64,000 nt of DNA from Clostridium massiliamazoniense (lineage in GTDB: Bacteria; Bacillota; Clostridia; Clostridiales; Clostridiaceae), in NCBI RefSeq assembly GCF_001403635.1, contig NZ_LN879468.1, positions 1,364,001 through 1,428,000 on the forward strand, in the 5' to 3' direction. The notes beneath the pieces are model-generated. The model saw only the letters and a program-made list of their open reading frames with translations, ran no database searches and had not been told where the DNA came from. Below are positions 1 to 8,940 of the stretch, piece after piece. Position 1 is the stretch's first letter. Each line of letters starts with the position of its first letter. Both the position numbers and the translations under genes were made by a program.

Positions 1-799
1 CACCTTTATTTATAATCAATATAAAAGATCCATACTTTTCACTTTTTAAGTTTTTTATAAATATTAATTCAGCTCTACTAAGCCTTTCACAATCATCTAC
101 TATTATATGTGGGTACTTTTTTCCATACTTTCTACTATAATTTATAGCAAAAATAGCATCATCATACTTGTCCATATATCCTAATTTATGAATCTTATAA
201 GAATATCTATCTCTTATACTATAAATTTGATTCCTACTTTCAGAATATTTTCTTAATGATTTTCCTCTTCCTATTCTACTAACAGCGAAATATTCATCTC
301 TTGTAAAATAATTAGATTTTATCCACTCTACTTCTTCTAATAAATAACTTATATCTATACTTTTTATAAATTTAGTAAGTTTATTATCTTTACTAAACTC
401 TTCATATACAGACTGTAATATTTCTATTTTTTTATCTAATTTCAAGTAGACTAACTTTAACTTATTTTCTCTTATATATGATTTTACATAAGAATCTATT
501 AATTGATTAATTTTTGAGAATTCTATCTGTTCTTTGTTTTTTATTGAAAATAAAGAATAAAAACTATGTTCCATTTCAAGTTTGGCTTTTGAATAAATAT
601 TTTTTGCTTTTTTACTATGTTCTTCTCCACTATGAACTAGTAAAACCTTATCCTTATCATAAATGCAATAATTTCTTTCTAAATCAACTGCTTTGTAAAT
701 AGAAACCGTTGTCTTCCCTGTACCTACAGCACCTTTTAAAATTTGCACACCTGTTTTTTTATTTTTTAAAAATTTATCTTGTCCAACTTGAAATTCCAC
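1..799 (-). CDS. UvrD/Rep-like helicase or P-loop ATPase, N-terminal part (cut by window edge)
   Basis: The minus strand is open from a GTG at 799, preceded by an AAAGGAG ribosome site, to base 1, giving about 266 residues with no stop. Near residue 24 it has a Walker A motif (GAVGTGKT). Near residue 240 there is IIVDDCERLS, which resembles the Walker B motif of superfamily 1 helicases. The order (short N-terminus, P-loop, long charged helical insert, DD/DE motif) fits a UvrD/Rep-type helicase or nucleic-acid ATPase. The C-terminal motifs lie outside the window, so the subfamily is open. It lies downstream of the DUF262 gene but is separated from it by a terminator, so it is probably transcribed on its own. 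The start codon is not ATG. Confidence 0.7.
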   Translation of the reverse strand, partial: MEFQVGQDKFLKNKKTGVQILKGAVGTGKTTVSIYKAVDLERNYCIYDKDKVLLVHSGEEHSKKAKNIYSKAKLEMEHSFYSLFSIKNKEQIEFSKINQLIDSYVKSYIRENKLKLVYLKLDKKIEILQSVYEEFSKDNKLTKFIKSIDISYLLEEVEWIKSNYFTRDEYFAVSRIGRGKSLRKYSESRNQIYSIRDRYSYKIHKLGYMDKYDDAIFAINYSRKYGKKYPHIIVDDCERLSRAELIFIKNLKSEKYGSFILIINKG

Positions 800-903
800 T
801 ATTTATTCTCCTTTCTCTTAATAATATATCTCTTATTGTACTCTTAATGTTATACTTAACATCATAATTAATGAAAATTTCAAAAATAATTAATTTTCAT
901 ATT

Positions 904-950
904 GGAAAAACTCCAAAGAAATCTAAAAAACCTTAGTTATCTTTGGAGTT
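904..950 (-). terminator. Rho-independent terminator after the DUF262 gene
   Basis: An 11-bp stem (909-919 with 940-950) is followed on the minus strand by a run of five T. It lies between the DUF262 gene and the helicase-like gene. Confidence 0.75.
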
Positions 951-1024
951 CCCTTTATATAATTTTATATTAGTTTTCTTTTATGGTCAATAAAATGAAC
1001 CTTTATTTACATTTAATATGAAAA

Positions 1025-2761
1025 CTACATTTTAGTCCATAATTCTAAAGCTCTTGAAACTAAATCATTTTGTCTAGCTTCTAAAACTTCCATATTCCAT
1101 TCCTTATTTGAGAATATTTCTTTACTTATTTTAAATTCACTTTTCTTACTTAAGTATTGCTCAACTTTTTCTGAGAAAGGCTTATTATTAACTCTTGTAT
1201 TCTTAGCACCTGTAATTAAAACAAGATTTCCAAATTTATTTACCCAATTTCTTCTTTGGTCTGCTTTAAAGTTGCTTACCCAATATAAATCCTTTGAGTT
1301 TCTTGGTAATATATGTTCTATCATTAACTTATTACTGATTTCTAGTTCTTTTCCTTCTATTAATTCAAGTTCCATTCTTAAGAAGACATACTTTGGAACT
1401 GTCATTCTACCCTTACTATAGAAATCTATATCATTTAATGCATTTTTAAAGTAATTTATTGTTCTATCTAAATCACCAACAAATACATCATGGTTCTTTA
1501 ATTCTTCTAAAGAAGATACTTCATCTATAGCTTCTATTATTTTATATACTCTATCTAATCTTTCAGCAAAAGCATTACCATTTACCCAGTCAATAACAAC
1601 TCTCTTCTCTAAGATTTTTAAGAATTCTACTGTTGCTTCTTCATCATTAAACTTCTCTATAAATCTTATTAAAGCTGCTACCCACTCGTCATATGGAAGT
1701 AATTCTTTCATTATGTTTACTAAATTTTTGTAATATACAGCTTTATTTTTATCGGCAACATTTATATTTCCATCAATAACATAAGTACTATATACTTCTT
1801 TTAAGCTATGCATATGATTTATAAAATCTTCACCTATATATCCTTCTTTATTTAAGAATATATTTTTAGCAAATTCATCATATAAGTTACCATCAGCTTT
1901 TGATTTTAAAATCATAGCTCTCATATAGCCTATAAGTTTTTCAATTCCATCTTTACCTAAATCTATTTCATCATTTTCCCATATTTCAGTAAAATCTTTT
2001 CTTCTCTCTATGTTAATAACTCTTAAGTTTTCACTCTTAAGTAAATCTGAATTTGTTAAAGGTAATCCTCTAGAATTTATTACATTGAATAATCTAAATG
2101 CTGATTCAAAAGTATTAGTTGTTATAACTACTAATACTACCTTTTGAAGAAGATATTTTATAAATGCATTTAATTTTTCATCTAAAACATTTCCTTCTTC
2201 ATCAGAGAAACTTTCTTTAAATACTTTAATAGCAGTTATCATATTTTTCTTAGCTTCACTTAATTCTTCTTCATCTAAATTTGAAATTAAATTAGTTCCA
2301 CCTTCAGTTAAAATATATTCTTTAAAGAAATCACTTTCTTTTCCTCTTACTTTAACTCTTATACTTTCTTTAATTCCCATAAGCTCATTTGCTTCTTGAT
2401 ATATTAAAGAACCTAATACTTTTTTATACTCTTCATTTGCTATCATATCTCTAATAGTAGCAATTAACATTATTATTGATGTAAGTCTTTGTTGTCCATC
2501 TATAACATCGTAACGTCCCCAACCATCATCTTTATACTCTTTTGAGCATAAAACTATACTTCCTATGAAATAAGGTTCGTAGCTTTCAAACTCTCTATCT
2601 TTATTTAAAGTAATTGATAATTCTATATCATCTACTAATTGCTTTAAATTTTCCTCAGTCCATGAATACGCTCTTTGATAATCTGGTATTTCAAAAACAA
2701 ACTTAGGGCTTAAAAGATCTTTTATATAATATTCTTTAGCTTTTATATTTTCAGTAAACAA
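1025..2761 (-). CDS. DUF262/DUF1524 (GmrSD-like) protein, putative DNA nuclease
   Basis: The N-terminus carries the DUF262 signature: IPDYQRAYSW, then YFIGSIVL, then DVIDGQQRLTS. This is a ParB/Srx-like nucleotide-binding fold. The C-terminal third has the DUF1524 HNH-like pattern IEHILPR followed by FGNLVLITGAKNTRVNNKPF. The combination matches single-chain GmrSD-type (type IV) enzymes that cut modified DNA, so an anti-phage role is likely but inferred. I chose the TTG at 2761 because GGGAGG stands seven bases before it. An earlier TTG at 2830 would add 23 residues but has a poor ribosome site. No methylase or specificity gene is adjacent. A 12-bp inverted repeat lies upstream. Confidence 0.85.
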   Translation of the reverse strand: MFTENIKAKEYYIKDLLSPKFVFEIPDYQRAYSWTEENLKQLVDDIELSITLNKDREFESYEPYFIGSIVLCSKEYKDDGWGRYDVIDGQQRLTSIIMLIATIRDMIANEEYKKVLGSLIYQEANELMGIKESIRVKVRGKESDFFKEYILTEGGTNLISNLDEEELSEAKKNMITAIKVFKESFSDEEGNVLDEKLNAFIKYLLQKVVLVVITTNTFESAFRLFNVINSRGLPLTNSDLLKSENLRVINIERRKDFTEIWENDEIDLGKDGIEKLIGYMRAMILKSKADGNLYDEFAKNIFLNKEGYIGEDFINHMHSLKEVYSTYVIDGNINVADKNKAVYYKNLVNIMKELLPYDEWVAALIRFIEKFNDEEATVEFLKILEKRVVIDWVNGNAFAERLDRVYKIIEAIDEVSSLEELKNHDVFVGDLDRTINYFKNALNDIDFYSKGRMTVPKYVFLRMELELIEGKELEISNKLMIEHILPRNSKDLYWVSNFKADQRRNWVNKFGNLVLITGAKNTRVNNKPFSEKVEQYLSKKSEFKISKEIFSNKEWNMEVLEARQNDLVSRALELWTKM

Positions 2762-2843
2762 TTTTTTTCCTCCCAATCTACACCTATTAGCAAATTTATC
2801 TGAATTAATTTTTAGTTTATACTTTTCCAACTCTACCTACATA

Positions 2844-2927
2844 TGTAAATATAAGATTTGAAAATAATTCTTTTAAATATCTTTTATTGAAAATATCTTA
2901 ACAGGATAACTTGTCCTTATATTTACA
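2844..2927. promoter_or_regulatory. 12-bp inverted repeat upstream of the DUF262 gene
   Basis: TGTAAATATAAG at 2844-2855 is repeated in exact inverted form at 2916-2927, about 60 bases apart. A partial dyad (GGATAACTTGTCC, 2904-2916) abuts the second arm. The position suggests operator sites for the DUF262 gene, but no known regulator motif is recognised. Confidence 0.4.
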
Positions 2928-2932
2928 ACAAA

Positions 2933-2955
2933 AAAAGCCCATTAATAAGGCTTTT
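2933..2955 (-). terminator. Terminator after the MutS-like gene
   Basis: Stem AAAAGCC/GGCTTTT with a nine-base loop. On the minus strand it ends in a T run, downstream of the stop at 3038. Confidence 0.7.
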
Positions 2956-3037
2956 ATTTTCTTATGTTAACTTTTTTTAATTATATCAAATTTTACTCTC
3001 TTTGTCTAAGTCTTTATAATCAACTAAGATCCTTTCA

Positions 3038-4828
3038 TTATATATCTATACCAGCCATCTTCATTAAATATCTAGCATTTCTTGTAGTTGATACCCCATC
3101 TCTTAACTTATAATCAAATTCTAATTTATTATTTTTATAATATTCTCTAAAATTATAGTTCACTATTTCTTTTCTACTATCTTCTAAAGTACAAAGTTCT
3201 AAATCATGGGTAGAAACAAGGCCCATACTTTGACCTTTTAATAACTGATTAATTAAAACTCTAGCTCCTTCATGCCTATCAATGGAGTTAGTTCCCTTAA
3301 ATATTTCATCTAATAAAAATAAAACTTTTTTATTATTTTTCACTGCTTCCACTACCATTTTTACTCTAAGAATTTCTGCATAAAAAGAAGAAATACTTTC
3401 ATCTAAATTATCACTAGTTCTCATACAACTATATATATCCATTATTGGTAATGAAAATTCTTTTGCTTTAACAGGTAAGCCTAAATAAGCTAAAAATGAA
3501 TTAAATCCTATAGTTCTTAAGAAAGTACTTTTCCCAGACATATTGGAACCAGTTATAAGTGCCACTCTCTTTTCTCCATCTAAATTAAAATCATTAGCTA
3601 TGGCTGTTCCTTTAATCATAGGGTGACTTATTTCTTTTCCCTTTATTTCAAAATTATCTACTATAGTAGGTAATATATAACCTTCTCTTTCCCTAGCTAA
3701 AATTGATAAACTTACTAAAGCTTCAAACTCTCCAAAGCTTTCAAAATATCCTCGAATTTTTTTCCCTTCTGATTTTCTCCATTTTTCTGTTTTATATAAA
3801 ATTTGAAAATCCCAATATAACATCCCATTTAAAACTATATAAAATATATTTCTCCTATCATAAAGCCAAGATGTAATATTATATAATTTTTTCATTGATA
3901 CACTAGCTGGTTCTTTATCTAATAAATTATTTTTAAGACTATTTAACTTTCTAGTTTTAAAATTAGAATTCTCTATTAACTCTAAAGCTTTAACATAGCC
4001 TCCCATGCTTCTTTTTATATTTTCAAATAATTCGAGATTCTTATTTACATCTTTACTCCCTAATTTTAATATACCTAAATTAACCATAAACAATATTAAA
4101 AAGTACAAGAAACTCATTCTTCCAATTATTACAAAGCTAAAAGCTATTATTGTTAAAATAGGACCTACTATTCTTATTAAATTTAGGGGATTCCCTAAAA
4201 AACTATAATTTTCATCTTCACAAAAGCTTATAAACTCTTCTTCATTAAAACTTTTTTTCCTATCTTTAATTAAAGCTGAGTACATATTTTCTCTAAGTTC
4301 TACATTGCTAGATAACTCTTTTAAAGATTTTTGATTTTCAATAATACTCTCTTTAGATGCTTTTCCACTATTACATAAAATCTCTTTTAATTTTTTTCTT
4401 CCATAAGAACTTTCAGTTATATTAATCCATTGAAAAAAGGAAGCATTTCCAAATATATTTAAATCATTTATAAAGGGATGATTTAAATCTAAAAATTCTT
4501 CTCCCTTATCATCAAAATTTCTCCACTCACCATTTAACCTACATATATCATCTTTATTAAGTTTAATAGAACGCTCTTCAAATAATTTTTTATAAATTAT
4601 TTGTTCATGAACTTTAGTTAACATAAAAAATACTATTAAAATTATTAACTCTATAATAAAGAAAATACTATTAAAACTTTCCTTATATCCATAATAAAAT
4701 GCTCCCATAAAACAAATCCCTAAAATTAGCCTCATAGCACTAATTAAATTATACCTTTTATTGAGCTCCTTAAGATTTTCTTCTTTTTCCTTTATTCTAT
4801 TCTTATATTGAACTTCTTCACTAATCAT
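3038..4828 (-). CDS. Membrane-anchored MutS-family ATPase
   Basis: The protein has 596 residues. The C-terminal 190 residues form a MutS ATPase domain: Walker A GSNMSGKST at 427-435, then FLLDEIFKGTNS as Walker B and signature region, and a STHD motif. The MutS mismatch-recognition domain and the MutS2 Smr nuclease domain are absent. Two pairs of hydrophobic helices (about 31-48 and 54-70; 218-234 and 238-254) predict a membrane-bound protein. It belongs to a little-studied MutS side branch, and a mismatch-repair role should not be assumed. The start follows an AAGGGGAAAG site. It appears to be transcribed alone, with terminators on both sides. Confidence 0.85.
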   Translation of the reverse strand: MISEEVQYKNRIKEKEENLKELNKRYNLISAMRLILGICFMGAFYYGYKESFNSIFFIIELIILIVFFMLTKVHEQIIYKKLFEERSIKLNKDDICRLNGEWRNFDDKGEEFLDLNHPFINDLNIFGNASFFQWINITESSYGRKKLKEILCNSGKASKESIIENQKSLKELSSNVELRENMYSALIKDRKKSFNEEEFISFCEDENYSFLGNPLNLIRIVGPILTIIAFSFVIIGRMSFLYFLILFMVNLGILKLGSKDVNKNLELFENIKRSMGGYVKALELIENSNFKTRKLNSLKNNLLDKEPASVSMKKLYNITSWLYDRRNIFYIVLNGMLYWDFQILYKTEKWRKSEGKKIRGYFESFGEFEALVSLSILAREREGYILPTIVDNFEIKGKEISHPMIKGTAIANDFNLDGEKRVALITGSNMSGKSTFLRTIGFNSFLAYLGLPVKAKEFSLPIMDIYSCMRTSDNLDESISSFYAEILRVKMVVEAVKNNKKVLFLLDEIFKGTNSIDRHEGARVLINQLLKGQSMGLVSTHDLELCTLEDSRKEIVNYNFREYYKNNKLEFDYKLRDGVSTTRNARYLMKMAGIDI

Positions 4829-4889
4829 TTTTCTTTCCCCTTACATAAAACAAATATAACCTTTTTATACTAATTATACCTTTTAATTG

Positions 4890-4920
4890 AAAAGATGAGA
4901 ATTAAATATTCTCATCTTTT
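4890..4920 (-). terminator. Terminator after the zinc-binding lipoprotein gene
   Basis: A 13-bp near-perfect stem (4890-4902 with 4908-4920) is rich in A/T at its base, 25 bases after the stop. Confidence 0.8.
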
Positions 4921-4944
4921 TATATTTTTTGGTTAGATTTTACT

Positions 4945-5895
4945 TTATATATTTTCATAGATTGCTTCTAAATTATCTTTCATAGTATTTAAATAATCTT
5001 TTCCTGAACTATTAGTTTCTAAACTTGATATTTTTACTACCTTTGCACCAACTTCATTTGCTAAAGTTTGAGATAACTTTTCACTTGCTGTTTCTGGCAT
5101 AAAAACAGTCTTTATGTTATTAGCTTTGCAATATTCAACTAAATTTTTAAGATGTTTTGGAGTAACTTCACCTTCTCCAAAAACTCCCTCTAAACTTCTT
5201 TGTTCTAAACCAAAATCTCTACACAAATATGCGAAAGCTGCATGACCTGTTATAAAATCCTTTTTATCTTTAGAAGCAAATTTTTCTTTGTATTCTTCTT
5301 TTAGATTTTTTAGCTCTGTAGCAAACTTATTATAATTTTCTTCATAATAAGCCTTGTTGTTAGGATCTACTTTTATTAAAGCATCTCTTATTAATGCACA
5401 TTGCTTTGTTGCCTCATCTAACCCAAGCCATATATGTGGATCTTCTTGACCATGATTATGACCGCTATGATCTAAATTTCCTCCATGTCCTTCTTCCTCG
5501 TCTTCATGTTCATCTTCTGTATTAGCTATAACATTAGCATTTTTAGAACTATTTACAATAACAAGATTCTTATTTTCTACACTTTTAATAACTTTATCTA
5601 CCCAATTTTCCATTTGTAGCCCATTGTAAATAAATAAATCTGATTCATTTAATTTAACAATATCCTTAGCCTTAGGTTCGAAATCATGTGGTTCTGCTCC
5701 ACTAGGAACCATAGTTCTTACATTTACCTTATCTCCCCCTATAACTTTTGCAAATTCTCCTATAGGGTATATACTTGTCATCACTTCTATTTTATTATCA
5801 TTTTCCTTACTTACTTTTTCTGTTTTATTACACCCTACCATTACTCCTAATAATGTCGCTATAACAATAGCCCCAAAAAATATTTTCTTTTTCAT
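4945..5895 (-). CDS. znuA: Zinc ABC transporter substrate-binding lipoprotein (ZnuA/AdcA type)
   Basis: The protein has 316 residues and is predicted to be exported and lipid-anchored. A hydrophobic leader ends at a lipobox with Cys22. It is a cluster A-I (TroA/ZnuA) binding protein. Metal-ligand candidates are His70 (EPHDFEP), His154 (DPHIWL), the His in TGHAAF and the Glu in MPETAS. A His/Asp/Glu-rich loop at about 127-150 is typical of zinc rather than manganese binders. No permease or ATPase gene is adjacent, so it must work with components encoded elsewhere. A strong sigma-A type promoter lies upstream. I saw no clear Zur box. The gene symbol is by family. Confidence 0.88.
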   Translation of the reverse strand: MKKKIFFGAIVIATLLGVMVGCNKTEKVSKENDNKIEVMTSIYPIGEFAKVIGGDKVNVRTMVPSGAEPHDFEPKAKDIVKLNESDLFIYNGLQMENWVDKVIKSVENKNLVIVNSSKNANVIANTEDEHEDEEEGHGGNLDHSGHNHGQEDPHIWLGLDEATKQCALIRDALIKVDPNNKAYYEENYNKFATELKNLKEEYKEKFASKDKKDFITGHAAFAYLCRDFGLEQRSLEGVFGEGEVTPKHLKNLVEYCKANNIKTVFMPETASEKLSQTLANEVGAKVVKISSLETNSSGKDYLNTMKDNLEAIYENI

Positions 5896-5933
5896 CCCTT
5901 CACCCCTTGCAACTGATTCGCATTTTCTATTTA

Positions 5934-5962
5934 ATAATAAATATATTTCTATTCAATGTCAA
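5934..5962 (-). promoter_or_regulatory. Promoter of the zinc-binding lipoprotein gene
   Basis: On the minus strand TTGACA (5962-5957) is followed, after a 17-base gap, by TATTAT (5939-5934). Transcription would start about 30 bases before the coding region. Confidence 0.7.
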
Positions 5963-6020
5963 TTGATACTAACAATTTAATTATTATCTTTTTTCATAAA
6001 TTTATCCCTATAAAAAGAAA

Positions 6021-6063
6021 AAAGATGAGTCAATATCTAAATAATAGATAAAGTCTCATCTTT
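6021..6063 (-). terminator. Terminator after the SASP gene
   Basis: Stem AAAGATGAG/CTCATCTTT with a T-rich tail on the minus strand. It lies about 30 bases after the stop codon. Confidence 0.75.
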
Positions 6064-6094
6064 CTTCTCAGTAAAAAGGTAACAATTTAGCAGA

Positions 6095-6277
6095 TTATTT
6101 TAATCCACTTTCATATTCTTCTACCATTCTTTTTACCATTTCACCACCAACGGAACCACATTGTCTTGAAGTTAAATTACCGTTGTAATCACTAAATGGT
6201 ACTCCTAGTTCATTAGCTACTTCTTCTTTGAAAGCAGCTAATCCGTTTTTTGCTTCTGGAACTAATGCTTTTGACAT
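6095..6277 (-). CDS. ssp: Alpha/beta-type small acid-soluble spore protein
   Basis: The protein has 60 residues. It contains the family core: FKEEVANELGV, which includes the Glu-X-Ala germination-protease cleavage region, then YNGNLTSR, then GSVGGEMVKRMVE. These proteins coat forespore DNA, protect it from UV and heat, and are degraded at germination. The ATG is preceded by a strong AGGAGG. The gene is monocistronic. Expression is expected in the forespore under sigma-G by family knowledge, but I could not place a convincing sigma-G promoter by eye. C. perfringens carries several ssp paralogues, so I give no number. Confidence 0.95.
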   Translation of the reverse strand: MSKALVPEAKNGLAAFKEEVANELGVPFSDYNGNLTSRQCGSVGGEMVKRMVEEYESGLK

Positions 6278-6494
6278 AATGAATTCCTCCTTTGGTTTTG
6301 GCTTTTTATTTTGTAAGTTATAGCTTAACTATTTCTTACACTATTATATTGTCCATTTGTAATCGTTTAATTCTAGGTAATTACAGGTAAAAAATTTTTT
6401 CCCTCTCCTTTTTGTAATATTTTAATTATGAAAACATATATTTGTAAAGGATTAAAAATTATTTAAATTATTAAATTCAAAGGAGGTTTTTAAA

Positions 6495-6794
6495 ATGAAA
6501 AAGATTCTTTTAATTTGTTCTGCTGGAATGTCAACATCTTTATTGGTTACAAAAATGCAAAAAGCTGCTGCTGAACAAGGATTAGAGCTAGATATATCTG
6601 CAACTGGTTCTGGTACTTACAAAGCAGAAGCTGCTAAAGCTGATGTCCTTCTACTCGGACCTCAAGTAAGATTTATGATGAAAGAAGTTTCAAGCGCTGT
6701 CCCTAACAAACCTATTGAAGTAATTGATATGAGAGCTTACGGAAAAGTTGATGGTGTTGCAGTTTTAGCACAAGCTTTAAAATTAATGAAATAA
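6495..6794 (+). CDS. PTS sugar transporter IIB component, lactose/cellobiose family
   Basis: The protein has 99 residues. The N-terminus ILLICSAGMSTS contains the phospho-accepting Cys8 of lactose/cellobiose-type IIB domains. The later LLLGPQVRFM segment is also typical. IIB passes phosphate from IIA to the sugar during uptake. The gene follows an AGGAGG ribosome site and precedes the matching IIC gene by 75 bases. No IIA, phospho-glycosidase or regulator gene is in the neighbourhood, so IIA must come from another locus and the sugar cannot be deduced. A beta-glucoside or chitobiose-like disaccharide is likely by family. Confidence 0.92.
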   Translation: MKKILLICSAGMSTSLLVTKMQKAAAEQGLELDISATGSGTYKAEAAKADVLLLGPQVRFMMKEVSSAVPNKPIEVIDMRAYGKVDGVAVLAQALKLMK

Positions 6795-6869
6795 TTTTAT
6801 TAGAAATTATTAAGCACCAAAAAATGAACTTATATTTATTTTATATTTTTATTTAAGGGGGAATTGTTC

Positions 6870-8258
6870 ATGAATTTCGTAAACAAACTTGGCGACTGGC
6901 TTGAAAAGCACGTTATGCCTATCGCTACAGTTATTGGTGGTCAAAGGCACTTAGCTGCCTTAAGAGATGGTTTTATAGCTACTCTTGCTGTTAACCTTAT
7001 TGGTGCAATGGCATCTTTAATTAACAACGTTTTAATAAGAGACTGGTCTCTTATCGGGGAACAATTAAACAAAATTACCTTCTATAAAGAATCAATACAA
7101 CCTACTTTAAGTAAGTATATTGAGCCTGTATTATTAAGAATTAATTTTGGTACACTAGCAATTATAACAATCTTTTTAGTTATTAGTATTTCATATAATT
7201 TAGCTAAATCATACGAAGTTGATGGAATGGGTGCTGCTTTATCTTCTACTGCTTCATATTTTGTTATTTTAGCAATCTCTAGAGTAACTGAAGGTGCTGA
7301 TGCTTCTGGAGCTGTAGATGCTGCTGGAAAAGCTATAATGTTAAAAATTAAAACTGATGGTGCATTAATTCCATTTAGTGATTTAGGTTCAACAGCTATG
7401 TTCACTGGTATTATTGTAGCTCTTATTGCTACTGAAATCTTTGTAAAGGTTACTAAAGCTGGTTGGGTTATAAAAATGCCAGACCAAGTACCTCCTGCTG
7501 TATCAAAAGCCTTTTCCGCTATACTTCCTGCTGGATTATCTGTAATAGTTTTTGCTATAATAAGCGTAATTTTCACTGATTTCATAGGAACTCCATTTAA
7601 AGACTTCATAGAGCAAATGATTCAAAATCCATTAATAAAACTTGGACAATCTCCATTTACTTATATATTTATGGTTTTATTAGCTCAATTATTATGGTTC
7701 TTTGGTATTCATGGTTCAAACATGACAGATCCAGCTATGAACACAATGTATAAACCACCACTATATCAAAATATAGATGCCTTCAACAAAGGTGGAGCTG
7801 CTGCTGTTCCTAATGTATTAACAAGAAACTTCTTAGATGTTTATGCTATGCATGGTGGATCTGGTGCTACTTTAGGTTTAGTTATAGCTATTTATTTATT
7901 CTCTAAGAAACAAGAATACAAAGAGCTTGCTAAACTTGCTACTGCTCCTGGTTTATTCCAAATCAACGAGCCTGTAATATTCGGTTTACCAATGGTATTA
8001 AACCCATTAATGTTCATACCATTTGTATTTACTCCAGCTATCTGTGTTACTATAGCTTATATATTTACCGCAATAATACCGTTTGCTGATAAGATTGCTG
8101 CTGAAACAGCATGGACAACACCTCCAGTACTAAGTGCCTTCTTAGCTACTAACGGTGACTGGAAAGCTGCTGTTCTTGCATTAGGTACATTCTTATTATC
8201 AATAGTTATATACGCTCCATTCGTTATTGCTGCTAATAAAATGACTGACGAAGCATAA
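6870..8258 (+). CDS. PTS sugar transporter IIC component, lactose/cellobiose family
   Basis: The product has 462 residues and is a polytopic membrane permease of the lactose/cellobiose type. The start MNFVNKLGDWLEKHVMPIA is typical of CelB-like IIC. The conserved FGIHGSN and INEPVIFGLP segments belong to the substrate-translocation region. I chose the ATG at 6870 because the AGGGGG site lies eight bases before it. A TTG two codons earlier is too close. It forms a two-gene unit with the IIB gene and is closed by a strong terminator built from a dispersed repeat. Confidence 0.93.
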   Translation: MNFVNKLGDWLEKHVMPIATVIGGQRHLAALRDGFIATLAVNLIGAMASLINNVLIRDWSLIGEQLNKITFYKESIQPTLSKYIEPVLLRINFGTLAIITIFLVISISYNLAKSYEVDGMGAALSSTASYFVILAISRVTEGADASGAVDAAGKAIMLKIKTDGALIPFSDLGSTAMFTGIIVALIATEIFVKVTKAGWVIKMPDQVPPAVSKAFSAILPAGLSVIVFAIISVIFTDFIGTPFKDFIEQMIQNPLIKLGQSPFTYIFMVLLAQLLWFFGIHGSNMTDPAMNTMYKPPLYQNIDAFNKGGAAAVPNVLTRNFLDVYAMHGGSGATLGLVIAIYLFSKKQEYKELAKLATAPGLFQINEPVIFGLPMVLNPLMFIPFVFTPAICVTIAYIFTAIIPFADKIAAETAWTTPPVLSAFLATNGDWKAAVLALGTFLLSIVIYAPFVIAANKMTDEA

Positions 8259-8277
8259 ATTTATTAAAAAAACTTAT

Positions 8278-8315
8278 AAAAGGAGATGTATCTGTAATTC
8301 GATACATCTCCTTTT
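8278..8315 (+). terminator. Terminator after the PTS IIC gene (repeat-derived)
   Basis: A perfect 15-bp stem (8278-8292 with 8301-8315) is closed by an eight-base loop and followed by T-rich sequence. The stem carries the GATGTATC core of the dispersed repeat family. Confidence 0.85.
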
Positions 8316-8556
8316 ATCTAGCTATATAGCTTCACCATTTGTGACCTCTCACCTACGTAAAGAAGCTCGACTCACCTTGCTTCCTAAGTAAGTTCCTATA
8401 ACTAAATTAAAGATTTAGATAGTCACTTAATACAACTATTATTCAAAAATAAAAAACTTTTAGTACTAGTTCAATAGTCACAATATTTTGTATCTATACA
8501 ACTATCTCAGCAGATGAATAAATGTATTTATAAAAGTAATATAAATTAAGATACTG
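8278..8556. repeat. Dispersed MITE-like repeat, copy 1
   Basis: It begins with the GATGTATC palindrome and a TATCTAGCTATATAG box. It continues with a segment shared with the copy at 24544 (cacttacgtaaagaagctc-like), and ends with a tract (8530-8556) that matches, inverted, the left end of the copy at 17897. No gene lies in 8316-8709. Confidence 0.65.
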
Positions 8557-8686
8557 ATTTTATATTACTTATTTTTTACTTTTTTAGCTAATTATATTGC
8601 TATATCCACAATTATAAAAATATATTTATAAACTAAAACCTAAGTCTAATAAACTAAAAATATTTTTACTTTATTACATAAAAAAA

Positions 8687-8708
8687 AAAGTTCTCTTAAG
8701 AACTTCTT
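8687..8708 (-). terminator. Terminator of the tRNA-Trp gene
   Basis: Stem AAGTTCT/AGAACTT with a four-base loop and a long T run on the minus strand, directly after the tRNA. Confidence 0.8.
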
Positions 8709-8709
8709 T

Positions 8710-8784
8710 TGGCAGGGGCAGTAGGATTCGAACCCACAACCAATGGTTTTGGAGACCACTACTCTACCGTTGAGCCATACCCCT
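8710..8784 (-). tRNA. trnW: tRNA-Trp (CCA anticodon)
   Basis: A complete cloverleaf. Acceptor AGGGGTA pairs with TGCCCCT, the anticodon loop reads CTCCAAA with anticodon CCA, the T-loop is TTCGAAT, and the 3' CCA is encoded. It is transcribed alone and followed by a terminator. Confidence 0.96.
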
Positions 8785-8940
8785 TCGCTACATGAATTAT
8801 TATATATGTTAATTAAAAATAATGCAAGTACTTTTTTTAATTTTTTTTAAATTTTTTTATAATCCCTTTAATACTTTTCTTTTTTTACTTTTTTGGATAA
8901 AATATTTAAAGAATAACTATTAAATGAAAGGAGTTTTATT

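Noticed and set aside
6400-6480. Catabolite-response element before the PTS IIB gene
   Set aside because: The best match lacks the central CG and the right half-site.
7082-7609. A 175-residue frame antisense to the PTS IIC gene
   Set aside because: It has no ribosome site, and it mirrors the codon bias of the real gene on the other strand.
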